Made by a program: the position numbers and the translations under genes. The notes beneath the pieces were generated by a model that saw nothing but the letters and a program-made list of their open reading frames with translations, ran no database searches and was not told the origin of the DNA. DNA of 38,926 nucleotides from JAILLW01 sp045629045. GTDB lineage: Bacteria > Bacillota > Clostridia > Lachnospirales > Lachnospiraceae. Positions 32,101-38,926 of this stretch are shown here, piece after piece. The stretch lies in NCBI GenBank assembly GCA_045629045.1, contig JAZQQM010000064.1, forward strand, positions 1 through 38,926, read 5' to 3'. Each line of letters opens with the position of its first letter. Positions within the stretch are counted from its first letter, which is position 1.

Positions 32101-33498
32101 ATGGAAAAGACAATGGAAAAAATTGTTGCACTTGCAAAGGCAAGAGGCTTTGTATATCCCGGTTCGGAGATTTACGGCGGATTGGCCAATACCTGGGACT
32201 ACGGAAATTTAGGTGTTGAACTTAAGAATAATGTTAAGAAAGCCTGGTGGCAGAAATTCGTTCAGGAAAATCCATATAATGTAGGTGTTGACTGTGCAAT
32301 TCTTATGAACCCTCAGACATGGGTTGCATCAGGACATCTCGGCGGCTTTTCGGATCCTTTGATGGATTGCAAGGAATGTAAAGAAAGATTCCGTGCAGAT
32401 AAGTTAATCGAAGACTTTGCCGCTGAAAACAATATGGATTTGGGAAAACCTATTGATGCATATTCTCAGGAAGAAATGAAGCAGTTTATCGAAGACAATA
32501 ATATTCCTTGTCCTTCATGCGGCAAGCATAACTTTACGGACATCAGACAGTTCAATCTTATGTTTAAGACCTTCCAGGGTGTAACGGAAGATGCTAAGAA
32601 TACTGTTTACTTAAGACCCGAAACTGCTCAGGGCATATTTGTTAACTTTAAGAATGTACAGCGTACATCACGTAAGAAGATTCCTTTCGGTATCGGTCAG
32701 ATTGGTAAATCTTTCCGTAACGAGATTACCCCCGGTAACTTTACCTTCAGAACAAGAGAGTTCGAACAGATGGAACTTGAATTCTTCTGCGAACCGGGAA
32801 CAGATTTGGAATGGTTCCAGTATTGGAGAGCATTCTGCCGTGACTGGCTTCTTTCTTTAGGAATTAAAGAAGACGAAATGCGTCTTCGTGACCATGATCC
32901 TGAGGAACTTTGCTTCTACTCAAAGGGAACTACGGATATTGAGTTCTTATTCCCCTTCGGATGGGGCGAACTTTGGGGTATTGCCGACAGAACAGATTAT
33001 GACCTTACACAGCATCAGAATGTTTCGGGCGAAGATATGAGCTATTTTGATGATGTTAAGAATGAAAAATATGTTCCTTATGTTGTTGAACCTTCTTTGG
33101 GCGCAGACAGAGTTGTACTTGCGTTCCTTTGCGCAGCATATGATGAAGAAAACCTCGGAACCGAGGAAGCTCCCGATGTCAGAACGGTTCTTAGATTCCA
33201 TCCTGCACTTGCACCTGTTAAGATTGGTGTGCTTCCTTTATCAAAGAAGCTTAATGAAGGTGCCGAGAAGGTATTTACAGAACTTTCAAAGAAATACAAC
33301 TGCGAATTTGACGATAGAGGAAATATCGGAAAAAGATATCGTAGACAGGATGAAATCGGAACTCCTTTCTGCGTAACATATGATTTTGATTCGGAAACGG
33401 ATAATTGCGTAACAGTACGTTTCCGTGATTCTATGGAACAGGAAAGAGTTGCAATCGCAGATTTGGATTCATATTTTGCCGATAAATTTACTTTTTAA
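32101..33498 (+). CDS. glyS: glycyl-tRNA synthetase, homodimeric type
   Basis: A class II aminoacyl-tRNA synthetase of 465 residues that charges tRNA-Gly. It is the single-chain alpha2 type. Motif 1-like LKNNVKKAWWQKF, the zinc-type cysteines CKECKERF and CPSCGKHNF, motif 2 FRNEITPGNFTFRTREFEQME and motif 3 in EPSLGADRVVLAFL are all visible, followed by the anticodon-binding domain (APVKIGVLPLSKK). ATG 32101 follows AGGAGA. It lies 16 bases before alaS, so the two synthetases are in one operon. No T-box leader is seen before it. Confidence 0.97.
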   Translation: MEKTMEKIVALAKARGFVYPGSEIYGGLANTWDYGNLGVELKNNVKKAWWQKFVQENPYNVGVDCAILMNPQTWVASGHLGGFSDPLMDCKECKERFRADKLIEDFAAENNMDLGKPIDAYSQEEMKQFIEDNNIPCPSCGKHNFTDIRQFNLMFKTFQGVTEDAKNTVYLRPETAQGIFVNFKNVQRTSRKKIPFGIGQIGKSFRNEITPGNFTFRTREFEQMELEFFCEPGTDLEWFQYWRAFCRDWLLSLGIKEDEMRLRDHDPEELCFYSKGTTDIEFLFPFGWGELWGIADRTDYDLTQHQNVSGEDMSYFDDVKNEKYVPYVVEPSLGADRVVLAFLCAAYDEENLGTEEAPDVRTVLRFHPALAPVKIGVLPLSKKLNEGAEKVFTELSKKYNCEFDDRGNIGKRYRRQDEIGTPFCVTYDFDSETDNCVTVRFRDSMEQERVAIADLDSYFADKFTF

Positions 33499-33514
33499 AT
33501 AATAGGAGTCTACC

Positions 33515-36163
33515 GTGAGAAAGATAACATCAAAAGAGTTAAGAAAAGAATGGATTAAATTCTATGAAGAAAGAGGACATGTGGATTGCGGTGCGGTATC
33601 GTTAGTATCCGATGGTTCTACCGGTGCGATGTTCAATGTTGCCGGAATGCAGCCGATTATGCCTTATCTTCTTGGTAAGAAGCATCCTTTGGGAACCAGA
33701 TTATGTAACGTTCAGGGATGTGTAAGAACTAATGATATTGATGGCGTAGGCGATAAGTCACATCTTACTTTTTTTGAAATGATGGGTTCCTGGAGCCTGG
33801 GAGATTACTTTAAGGAAGACAGATGTAAATGGAGTTATGAACTGCTTACTCAGGTTTTTCAGTTCGATAAGGATCATCTTGCTGCCACAGTCTTTGCGGG
33901 AGATGAGAATGCCCCCAGAGATGAGGAAGGTGCCAAGTTTAGAATTGCATCAGGGTTCAAACCGGAGAACGTATTCTATCTTCCTGCAGAAGATAACTGG
34001 TGGGGCCTTGAATACGGACCCTGCGGACCTGACTCCGAGATGTTCTTTATTGCAGATGTTCCACCCTGCGGCCCTGACTGCAGACCGGGATGTCATTGCG
34101 GTAAATATACAGAGGTTGGTAACGATGTATTTATGCAGTACGAAAAGCATCAGGACGGTACACTTACTCCTCTTGAGAAGAAGAATGTAGATACAGGCTG
34201 GGGCCTTGAAAGAAATCTTGCTTTCTTAAACGGCCTTGATGATGTTTATAAAACTGATTTGTTTGCTCCGATTATTGCTTGTATAGAAGAAGTATCCGGA
34301 GTTAAGTATGATTCGGACGAAAAGCTTACCAAGTCAATGCGTGTTATTGCCGATCATCTTCGTACAGCTGTAATGCTTATAGGCGATGAAGCAAGACTTC
34401 TTCCTTCAAACGGCGGTGCAGGATATGTACTTAGAAGATTAATTCGTCGTGCGGTAAGACACGGACGTATGTTATCACTGAAGACGGCTGATTACAGAAG
34501 AATAGCAAGTATCTTTATTGACGACATATATAACGACAGTTATCCGCTTCTTCCCAAGAATAAAGAGTTTATTCTTTCAGAACTTGAGAAGGAAATCAAC
34601 AGATTCGAGACTACTATCGAAAACGGACTTAAAGAATATAAGAAGATTCTGGATTCAAAGAAGAGTCAGAATGTATCTGTTATTGACGGTAAGTCGGCTT
34701 TCAGATTATATGATACCTTTGGATTCCCTCTTGAACTTACAGTGGAGATGGCCGAAGAAGAAGGGCTTAGTGTAGATGAGGATGCATTTAAAGAATGCAT
34801 GGAGGAAGCAAGAGCATTAGCAAAGGATAATTCAAATTTCTCTCAGAAATCTACCTCAAGCGTATTTGATGATTTGGATGAAACGGTTGTTACCGAATAT
34901 GTAGGCTATGATAAGCTGGAATGTGAAGCAACTATAGTGGCTATTTCGGACGGCGAAAAAATGGTTGATTCATTATCAAAAGATGCAACGGGCGTTATTG
35001 TTACTGACGTAACTTCCTTCTATGCTACAATGGGTGGCCAGAAGGGTGATGTCGGTTCAATCATTTCCAATGATGAAAAGGTATTTTTGGTAGATGAAGC
35101 TGTTAAGGTTCCCGGCGGACGTGTAGGACATGTAGGAAAGAGCACCAAGACTGTTAAGGTAGGCGACAAAGTAAAAATGTCTGTTTGCCCAACATCGCAT
35201 AGTGCAACCTGTAAGAACCATTCGGCTACTCACTTATTGCAGGCAGCATTACAGGAAGTTCTTGGTAAGGATGTTCACCAGCAGGGTTCATATCAGGATA
35301 CCGAAAGAACGAGATTTGACTTTAGCTATGATAAAGCAGTGACCGCTGAAGAACTTGCTAAGATAGAAAATATTGTAAATGAAAAGATTGCTATGGCCAT
35401 TCCTGTAGTAACGAATGTTATGAGTGTCGAGGATGCTAAGAAAACAGGTGCTATGGCATTATTCGGAGAAAAGTACGGTGACACTGTAAGAGTCGTAACA
35501 ATGGGCGACTTCAGTAAGGAACTTTGCGGTGGTACACACGTTAAAAACACAGCTGATATTTCTAACTTTAAAATAGTTTCGGAATCCGGTGTAGCCGCAG
35601 GAGTGCGCCGTATAGAGGCAATAACAGGTGCTAACGTAATTACTTATTATAAGAATATCGAAACGCTTTTAAATGACGCATGTATCAGTGCAAAAACAAC
35701 TGCTAATCTCCTGAATGACAAGATTCTTTCTATGATGAAAGAGATTAAAGAGTTGAATAGCGAACTTGAATCCTTAAAAGCTAAGAATGCAAAGGATGCG
35801 CTTGGCAATGTAATGGATTCTGTTAAGGAAATAAACGGTGTTAAGGTTTTATGTGCTAAACTTCCGGGAATTGATATGAACGGATTAAGAGATTTGGGCG
35901 ACCAGTTAAAGAGTAAGCTTGGCGAAGGTGTTGTTCTTCTTATATCTGATTCCGACGGAAAGGTAAGCATGGTGGCAATGGCAACCGATGGTGCTGTCAG
36001 TAAGGGCGCGCATGCAGGTAATCTTATTAAGGGCATTGCGGCGTTGGTTGGCGGCGGTGGCGGCGGAAAGCCCAATATGGCTCAGGCCGGCGGAAAGAAT
36101 CCTGCAGGTATTGATCAGGCAATAAACGAAAGCTATAAAGTATTAGAGGAAATGATTAAGTAA
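33515..36163 (+). CDS. alaS: alanyl-tRNA synthetase
   Basis: An 882-residue class II synthetase that charges tRNA-Ala and edits mischarged Ser and Gly. The catalytic domain opens with FYEERGHVDCGAVSLV and carries FFEMMGSWSLGDYFK. The editing domain has its zinc ligands in HSATH (His569, His573) and CGGTH (Cys671, His675), the same spacing as in the E. coli enzyme. The C-terminal C-Ala domain ends in the glycine-rich ALVGGGGGGKPNMAQAGG. Start GTG 33515 follows AATAGGAGT. An insertion CGPDCRPGCHCG near residue 190 adds a Cys-rich loop that is seen in some clostridial and archaeal forms. Confidence 0.97.
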   Translation: MRKITSKELRKEWIKFYEERGHVDCGAVSLVSDGSTGAMFNVAGMQPIMPYLLGKKHPLGTRLCNVQGCVRTNDIDGVGDKSHLTFFEMMGSWSLGDYFKEDRCKWSYELLTQVFQFDKDHLAATVFAGDENAPRDEEGAKFRIASGFKPENVFYLPAEDNWWGLEYGPCGPDSEMFFIADVPPCGPDCRPGCHCGKYTEVGNDVFMQYEKHQDGTLTPLEKKNVDTGWGLERNLAFLNGLDDVYKTDLFAPIIACIEEVSGVKYDSDEKLTKSMRVIADHLRTAVMLIGDEARLLPSNGGAGYVLRRLIRRAVRHGRMLSLKTADYRRIASIFIDDIYNDSYPLLPKNKEFILSELEKEINRFETTIENGLKEYKKILDSKKSQNVSVIDGKSAFRLYDTFGFPLELTVEMAEEEGLSVDEDAFKECMEEARALAKDNSNFSQKSTSSVFDDLDETVVTEYVGYDKLECEATIVAISDGEKMVDSLSKDATGVIVTDVTSFYATMGGQKGDVGSIISNDEKVFLVDEAVKVPGGRVGHVGKSTKTVKVGDKVKMSVCPTSHSATCKNHSATHLLQAALQEVLGKDVHQQGSYQDTERTRFDFSYDKAVTAEELAKIENIVNEKIAMAIPVVTNVMSVEDAKKTGAMALFGEKYGDTVRVVTMGDFSKELCGGTHVKNTADISNFKIVSESGVAAGVRRIEAITGANVITYYKNIETLLNDACISAKTTANLLNDKILSMMKEIKELNSELESLKAKNAKDALGNVMDSVKEINGVKVLCAKLPGIDMNGLRDLGDQLKSKLGEGVVLLISDSDGKVSMVAMATDGAVSKGAHAGNLIKGIAALVGGGGGGKPNMAQAGGKNPAGIDQAINESYKVLEEMIK

Positions 36164-36176
36164 TTGGTTGTATTGT

Positions 36177-38237
36177 ATGGATATATTACAGACAATAATC
36201 ATTTTGTACTATGAATTTGTACTTAATATTTCAACCACAGGTTGTTTTACGATAAGGTCATTAGCAATAATGGCCTTATTTGCGTTAGCGGGCGGATTAT
36301 TTTGGAGATTACTTCTTAATTTCATAACATCCCCACGTATTAGGGGGCTGATACGCTTTGTACTGTTATTAATATTCGCGGTGATATATTCCATTGAATT
36401 CTTCATTTACAGAAGTTTTAACGTTTATTATGACATTAACACAATAATAAACGGTGCAGGCGGTGTGGTCGGCGGATTTATGGGAGATGTGGGAAGACTT
36501 GTATTTTGTCCTGACGGAATTTTGCATATATTCCTGTTTTTCTTTCCACCTGTATTTTATATTTTTGTACTTCGCAAAAAGGAGCGAAAAACTCCCCGCG
36601 GATTTGCCGGAATATTAATCCCCATGATTTTGTGCCACCTGGGTGCATGTCTGCTTGTTATTACCTCACAACCTCACAGCCTTATGTACGACAAAGAGTA
36701 TAATTATCAGACTGTTGTTGAGAACATGGGATTGGGAGTAGGTATAAAACTCGATATTAAAAAAATGATATCGGGGGGAGATGAGGATTTTTCTTTTGAA
36801 AGCGAAGTCATGGTTAATCCTAATATTCAGCCGACGATGGAAGAAAGCCCGACCCCTGAGCCTACGGTTATGCCATCAGGTGTAACTTCGCCGGAAGCAA
36901 CTCCGGAAGTAACTCCCGAACCAACACCGACTCCAAGGGTATTTTATGATAATGCATACGATATTGATTATGAGGCTCTTGCAGATACCACATCGGGAAT
37001 AAATGCAGAACTTGACAGGTATGTGGCTTCCCTAACGCCTTCCAAACAAAATGAGTTTACGGGCCTTTTTGAAGGTAAAAACCTTATTTTGATATCGGCA
37101 GAAGCTTTTTCGGGTGACATTATCGATCCCGAACTTACACCTACACTGTACAGATTATCCACAAAGGGCATTAATTTTACGGATTTTATTCAGCCTGCCG
37201 TTGCGGGAACAACCGGAGGAGAGTATTCAAATATATTCGGCCTGATTCCGACAGAGGGCGGTAAGTCCCTTTTAAGGATGACGGAGGGAGATATTTTTCA
37301 GAATATCGGTTTTATGCTTAACGAGCGGGGATATTTCGGAAAAACGTATCACAATAATGACGGAAGCGTATACAATCGTAATACTACCCATAACAAATTA
37401 GGTTATTCCGAGGGCTTTGAAGGAGTGGGAAGCGGAATGGAAAATTATATTTCCACACGCGGTTTCCCGGCATCGGATGATGAGATGATTATCGGTACCA
37501 TGAGCGAATATATGGATAACCAGCCCTTTAATATATACTATATGACCGTATCCGGACATGGCCAGTACGGAACAAAGATTAATAACATGTCTGCTAAGAA
37601 TTATGACAGAGTTAAGGATTTGGACTGTTCGGAAATGGTTAAGTGCTATATTGCCAATAATCTGGCTCTTGAAGATGCAATGACTTCTTTGGTGAATGAA
37701 CTTGAAAGAAGAGGCATTGAAGATGATACGGTTATATGTATTTCACCGGATCATTTCCCATATGGCCTTGATAATGACGGTGCACTTGGCAAAATGCCTT
37801 ATTTATCCGAACTATACGGATATGATGTGGTGAATTATCTTCAAAGAGACCATAACCGATGGATACTGTGGTGCGGATCACTGGAAGATGAGGAACCTAT
37901 TGTTATAGATTCACCGACTTCGAGTCTTGATATTCTGCCCACGTTGCTTAACTTATTCGGTTGTGAATTTGATTCGAGATTGTATCCGGGAAGAGATGTA
38001 TTTTCGGATGCGATGGCATTGTCTTTTAACGGCTGCTATGACTGGAAAACGGATTTAGGTACGTATTATTCTTCTAAAAATGAGTTTGTGCCTAAAAACG
38101 AAGATACACAAATCCCGGAAGATTATGTTCAAAATGTAAAGGCTATTGTAAGGAACAAATACAGTTTCTGCAAGGGTGTGTTAAAGGATGATTTTTACGG
38201 ACATGTCCATAAAGCACTTATATCTGCCGAAGAATAG
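36177..38237 (+). CDS. LTA-synthase-like sulfatase-fold membrane phosphotransferase
   Basis: A 686-residue membrane protein of the lipoteichoic acid synthase family. About five hydrophobic helices lie in residues 1-165, followed by a Pro/Thr linker (PTPEPTVMPSG, TPEPTPTPR around 225-260) and an extracellular sulfatase-fold domain. Likely active-site residues are Glu309 (SAEAF), a threonine nucleophile in AGTTGG (Thr345 or Thr346), His461 (SGHG) and Asp525-His526 (PDHF). It should transfer a polyol-phosphate or similar group from a lipid to a surface polymer. ATG 36177 is preferred over the TTG at 36168; neither has a strong ribosome site, and it begins 13 bases after alaS. Confidence 0.88.
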   Translation: MDILQTIIILYYEFVLNISTTGCFTIRSLAIMALFALAGGLFWRLLLNFITSPRIRGLIRFVLLLIFAVIYSIEFFIYRSFNVYYDINTIINGAGGVVGGFMGDVGRLVFCPDGILHIFLFFFPPVFYIFVLRKKERKTPRGFAGILIPMILCHLGACLLVITSQPHSLMYDKEYNYQTVVENMGLGVGIKLDIKKMISGGDEDFSFESEVMVNPNIQPTMEESPTPEPTVMPSGVTSPEATPEVTPEPTPTPRVFYDNAYDIDYEALADTTSGINAELDRYVASLTPSKQNEFTGLFEGKNLILISAEAFSGDIIDPELTPTLYRLSTKGINFTDFIQPAVAGTTGGEYSNIFGLIPTEGGKSLLRMTEGDIFQNIGFMLNERGYFGKTYHNNDGSVYNRNTTHNKLGYSEGFEGVGSGMENYISTRGFPASDDEMIIGTMSEYMDNQPFNIYYMTVSGHGQYGTKINNMSAKNYDRVKDLDCSEMVKCYIANNLALEDAMTSLVNELERRGIEDDTVICISPDHFPYGLDNDGALGKMPYLSELYGYDVVNYLQRDHNRWILWCGSLEDEEPIVIDSPTSSLDILPTLLNLFGCEFDSRLYPGRDVFSDAMALSFNGCYDWKTDLGTYYSSKNEFVPKNEDTQIPEDYVQNVKAIVRNKYSFCKGVLKDDFYGHVHKALISAEE

Positions 38238-38257
38238 CCGTTTTGACTAAAAATGTG

Positions 38258-38286
38258 TTGACTATGGGGCTATTAATGGATATAAT
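38258..38286 (+). promoter_or_regulatory. rpsU promoter
   Basis: TTGACT (38258-38263) and a perfect TATAAT (38281-38286) are spaced by 17 bases. The predicted start lies near 38293, giving a leader of about 57 bases. Confidence 0.8.
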
Positions 38287-38350
38287 ACATTTTGTGTTTT
38301 TCACAAATAACCTAATCAGTCGATTTTAGGGGCTGAAGGGAGGGTCGAGT

Positions 38351-38527
38351 ATGTCTAACGTAATAGTTAAAGAAGGTGAAAGCTTAGACAGCGCACTTCG
38401 TCGTTTTAAGAGAAGCTGTGCTAAGGCTGGTATTCAACAGGAGATTCGTAAGCGTGAGCATTACGAGAAGCCTAGCGTAAGACGTAAGAAGAAGTCTGAA
38501 GCTGCTAGAAAGCGCAAATATAACTAA
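38351..38527 (+). CDS. rpsU: 30S ribosomal protein S21
   Basis: A 58-residue basic protein, MSNVIVKEGESLDSALRRFK continuing with RSCAKAGIQQEIRKRE and a Lys/Arg-rich tail ending RKRKYN. This is ribosomal protein S21 of the Firmicutes length, a late-assembling small-subunit protein involved in translation initiation. GGGAGGG at 38339-38345 lies just upstream of ATG 38351. It has its own promoter and a perfect terminator, so it is a monocistronic unit. Confidence 0.97.
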   Translation: MSNVIVKEGESLDSALRRFKRSCAKAGIQQEIRKREHYEKPSVRRKKKSEAARKRKYN

Positions 38528-38541
38528 GATAATGTTAGCAG

Positions 38542-38582
38542 ACCCTCAGCACTATGCTGAGGGTTTTCTGTTGTTCTTTTTT
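38542..38582 (+). terminator. rpsU intrinsic terminator
   Basis: ACCCTCAGCA (38542-38551) and TGCTGAGGGT (38555-38564) form a perfect 10-bp stem with the loop CTA, followed by a T-rich tract to about 38583. Confidence 0.93.
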
Positions 38583-38654
38583 TCTGAAGATTATCATATT
38601 CATTAGAGAAACATCCTAACGTTTGTGGGCAGAAAGAAAGGCACGGGTATTGCT

Positions 38655-38926
38655 ATGAAAAGGAAAATATGGGGAATGTTACTATTATTATGCGTATTGC
38701 TTCCGAGTTTTTCTATGAATGTACACGCAGATCCGGTGGTAAATTCTCCTTCTGTTGTTTTAATGGAAAGCTCAACAGGTACAATTATATTTGAACAACA
38801 GGCAAAAATCAGAAGAAGTCCGGCAAGTATTACAAAAATAATGACACTTTTATTAACCTTTGATGCATTGGAAAAAGAGACAATTTCTTTGCAGGATGAG
38901 GTATGTGTAAGTGAATATGCCAGTTC
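38655..38926 (+). CDS. D-alanyl-D-alanine carboxypeptidase (PBP5/DacF type), 3'-truncated
   Basis: The first 90 codons of a penicillin-binding carboxypeptidase, running off the window end. A Sec signal peptide (MKRKIWGMLLLLCVLLPSFS, cleavage after VHA at residue 25) is followed by SPSVVLMESSTGTIIFEQQA, the standard opening of the peptidase S11 domain. The SxxK active-site motif is Ser58-Ile-Thr-Lys61 in SPASITKIM. The enzyme removes the terminal D-Ala from peptidoglycan stem peptides at the outer membrane face. AAAGGCACGGG lies upstream of ATG 38655. No clear promoter stands out between the rpsU terminator and this gene. Confidence 0.93.
   Translation, partial: MKRKIWGMLLLLCVLLPSFSMNVHADPVVNSPSVVLMESSTGTIIFEQQAKIRRSPASITKIMTLLLTFDALEKETISLQDEVCVSEYAS

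Noticed and set aside
36831..36945. Repeat-like Pro/Thr-rich sequence
   Set aside because: It encodes the flexible linker of the LTA-synthase-like protein rather than a DNA repeat element.
38291..38307. Small hairpin TTTGTG-TTTTT-CACAAA in the rpsU leader region
   Set aside because: It straddles the predicted transcription start and is AT-rich, so it is unlikely to form a regulatory structure in the mRNA.
1..38926. CRISPR arrays, tRNA or rRNA genes, insertion sequences, prophage or attachment sites
   Set aside because: Reading both strands showed no regularly spaced repeats, no cloverleaf with a TTCGANTC-type arm, no rRNA blocks and no transposase or integrase motifs.

Overview
The window looks like a chromosomal segment of an AT-rich, low-GC Gram-positive anaerobe. 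The best guess is a member of the Lachnospiraceae (Butyrivibrio, Roseburia or Lachnospira-like). The reasons are a DUF4317 protein, a giant tandem-ASKHA acyl-CoA dehydratase activase-like protein, DegV, rubrerythrin, an LtaS-type enzyme, a GH120 beta-xylosidase-like enzyme and strong AGGAGG-type ribosome sites. This assignment comes from gene content only. No rRNA, tRNA, CRISPR array, insertion sequence or prophage was seen.

Layout. 1-2300 is a looser accessory stretch: a 5'-truncated GNAT acetyltransferase, a possible gene remnant, a conserved hypothetical whose frame stays open past its stop, and a Rossmann NAD-dependent epimerase-like gene. 2300-6502 holds a promoter and structured leader with a terminator, then prephenate dehydratase, thioredoxin and rubrerythrin. 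A fluoride riboswitch with its own promoter and terminator follows, controlling a cation/proton antiporter and an overlapping HAD phosphatase. 6569-10003 is one very long gene joining a polytopic GT-C/YfhO-like membrane protein to an M3-type zinc metallopeptidase. A GH120-like enzyme (minus strand) follows, divergent from a MarR regulator with a perfect palindromic operator candidate, then DegV. 13711-16419 is a lipoprotein with an RsiV-like DUF3298 segment and a C-terminal GH25 lysozyme domain. A degenerate EAL/HDOD protein then faces, across a bidirectional terminator, the minus-strand pair DUF4317 and tandem activase.

23434-31437 is a tight plus-strand run: secreted DUF5722 glycosidase-like protein, a rhomboid-fold membrane protein with a zinc-ribbon tail, a sigma-like protein lacking promoter-recognition regions, a small unknown protein, M16C peptidase, era and recO. 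Many of these overlap or are separated by about 10 bases, so they are probably co-transcribed. Next come a possibly leaderless lipoprotein gene, glyS-alaS, an LTA-synthase-like sulfatase-fold protein, rpsU with promoter and terminator, and the start of a D-Ala-D-Ala carboxypeptidase cut by the window end.

The items most worth a second look are the GT-C/M3 fusion, the fluoride switch on a cation antiporter, the RsiV-like/lysozyme fusion, the promoter-blind sigma-like protein coupled to an unknown protein and M16C, and the unidentified leader before pheA. All functional statements come from motif reading and family memory; no searches were run.
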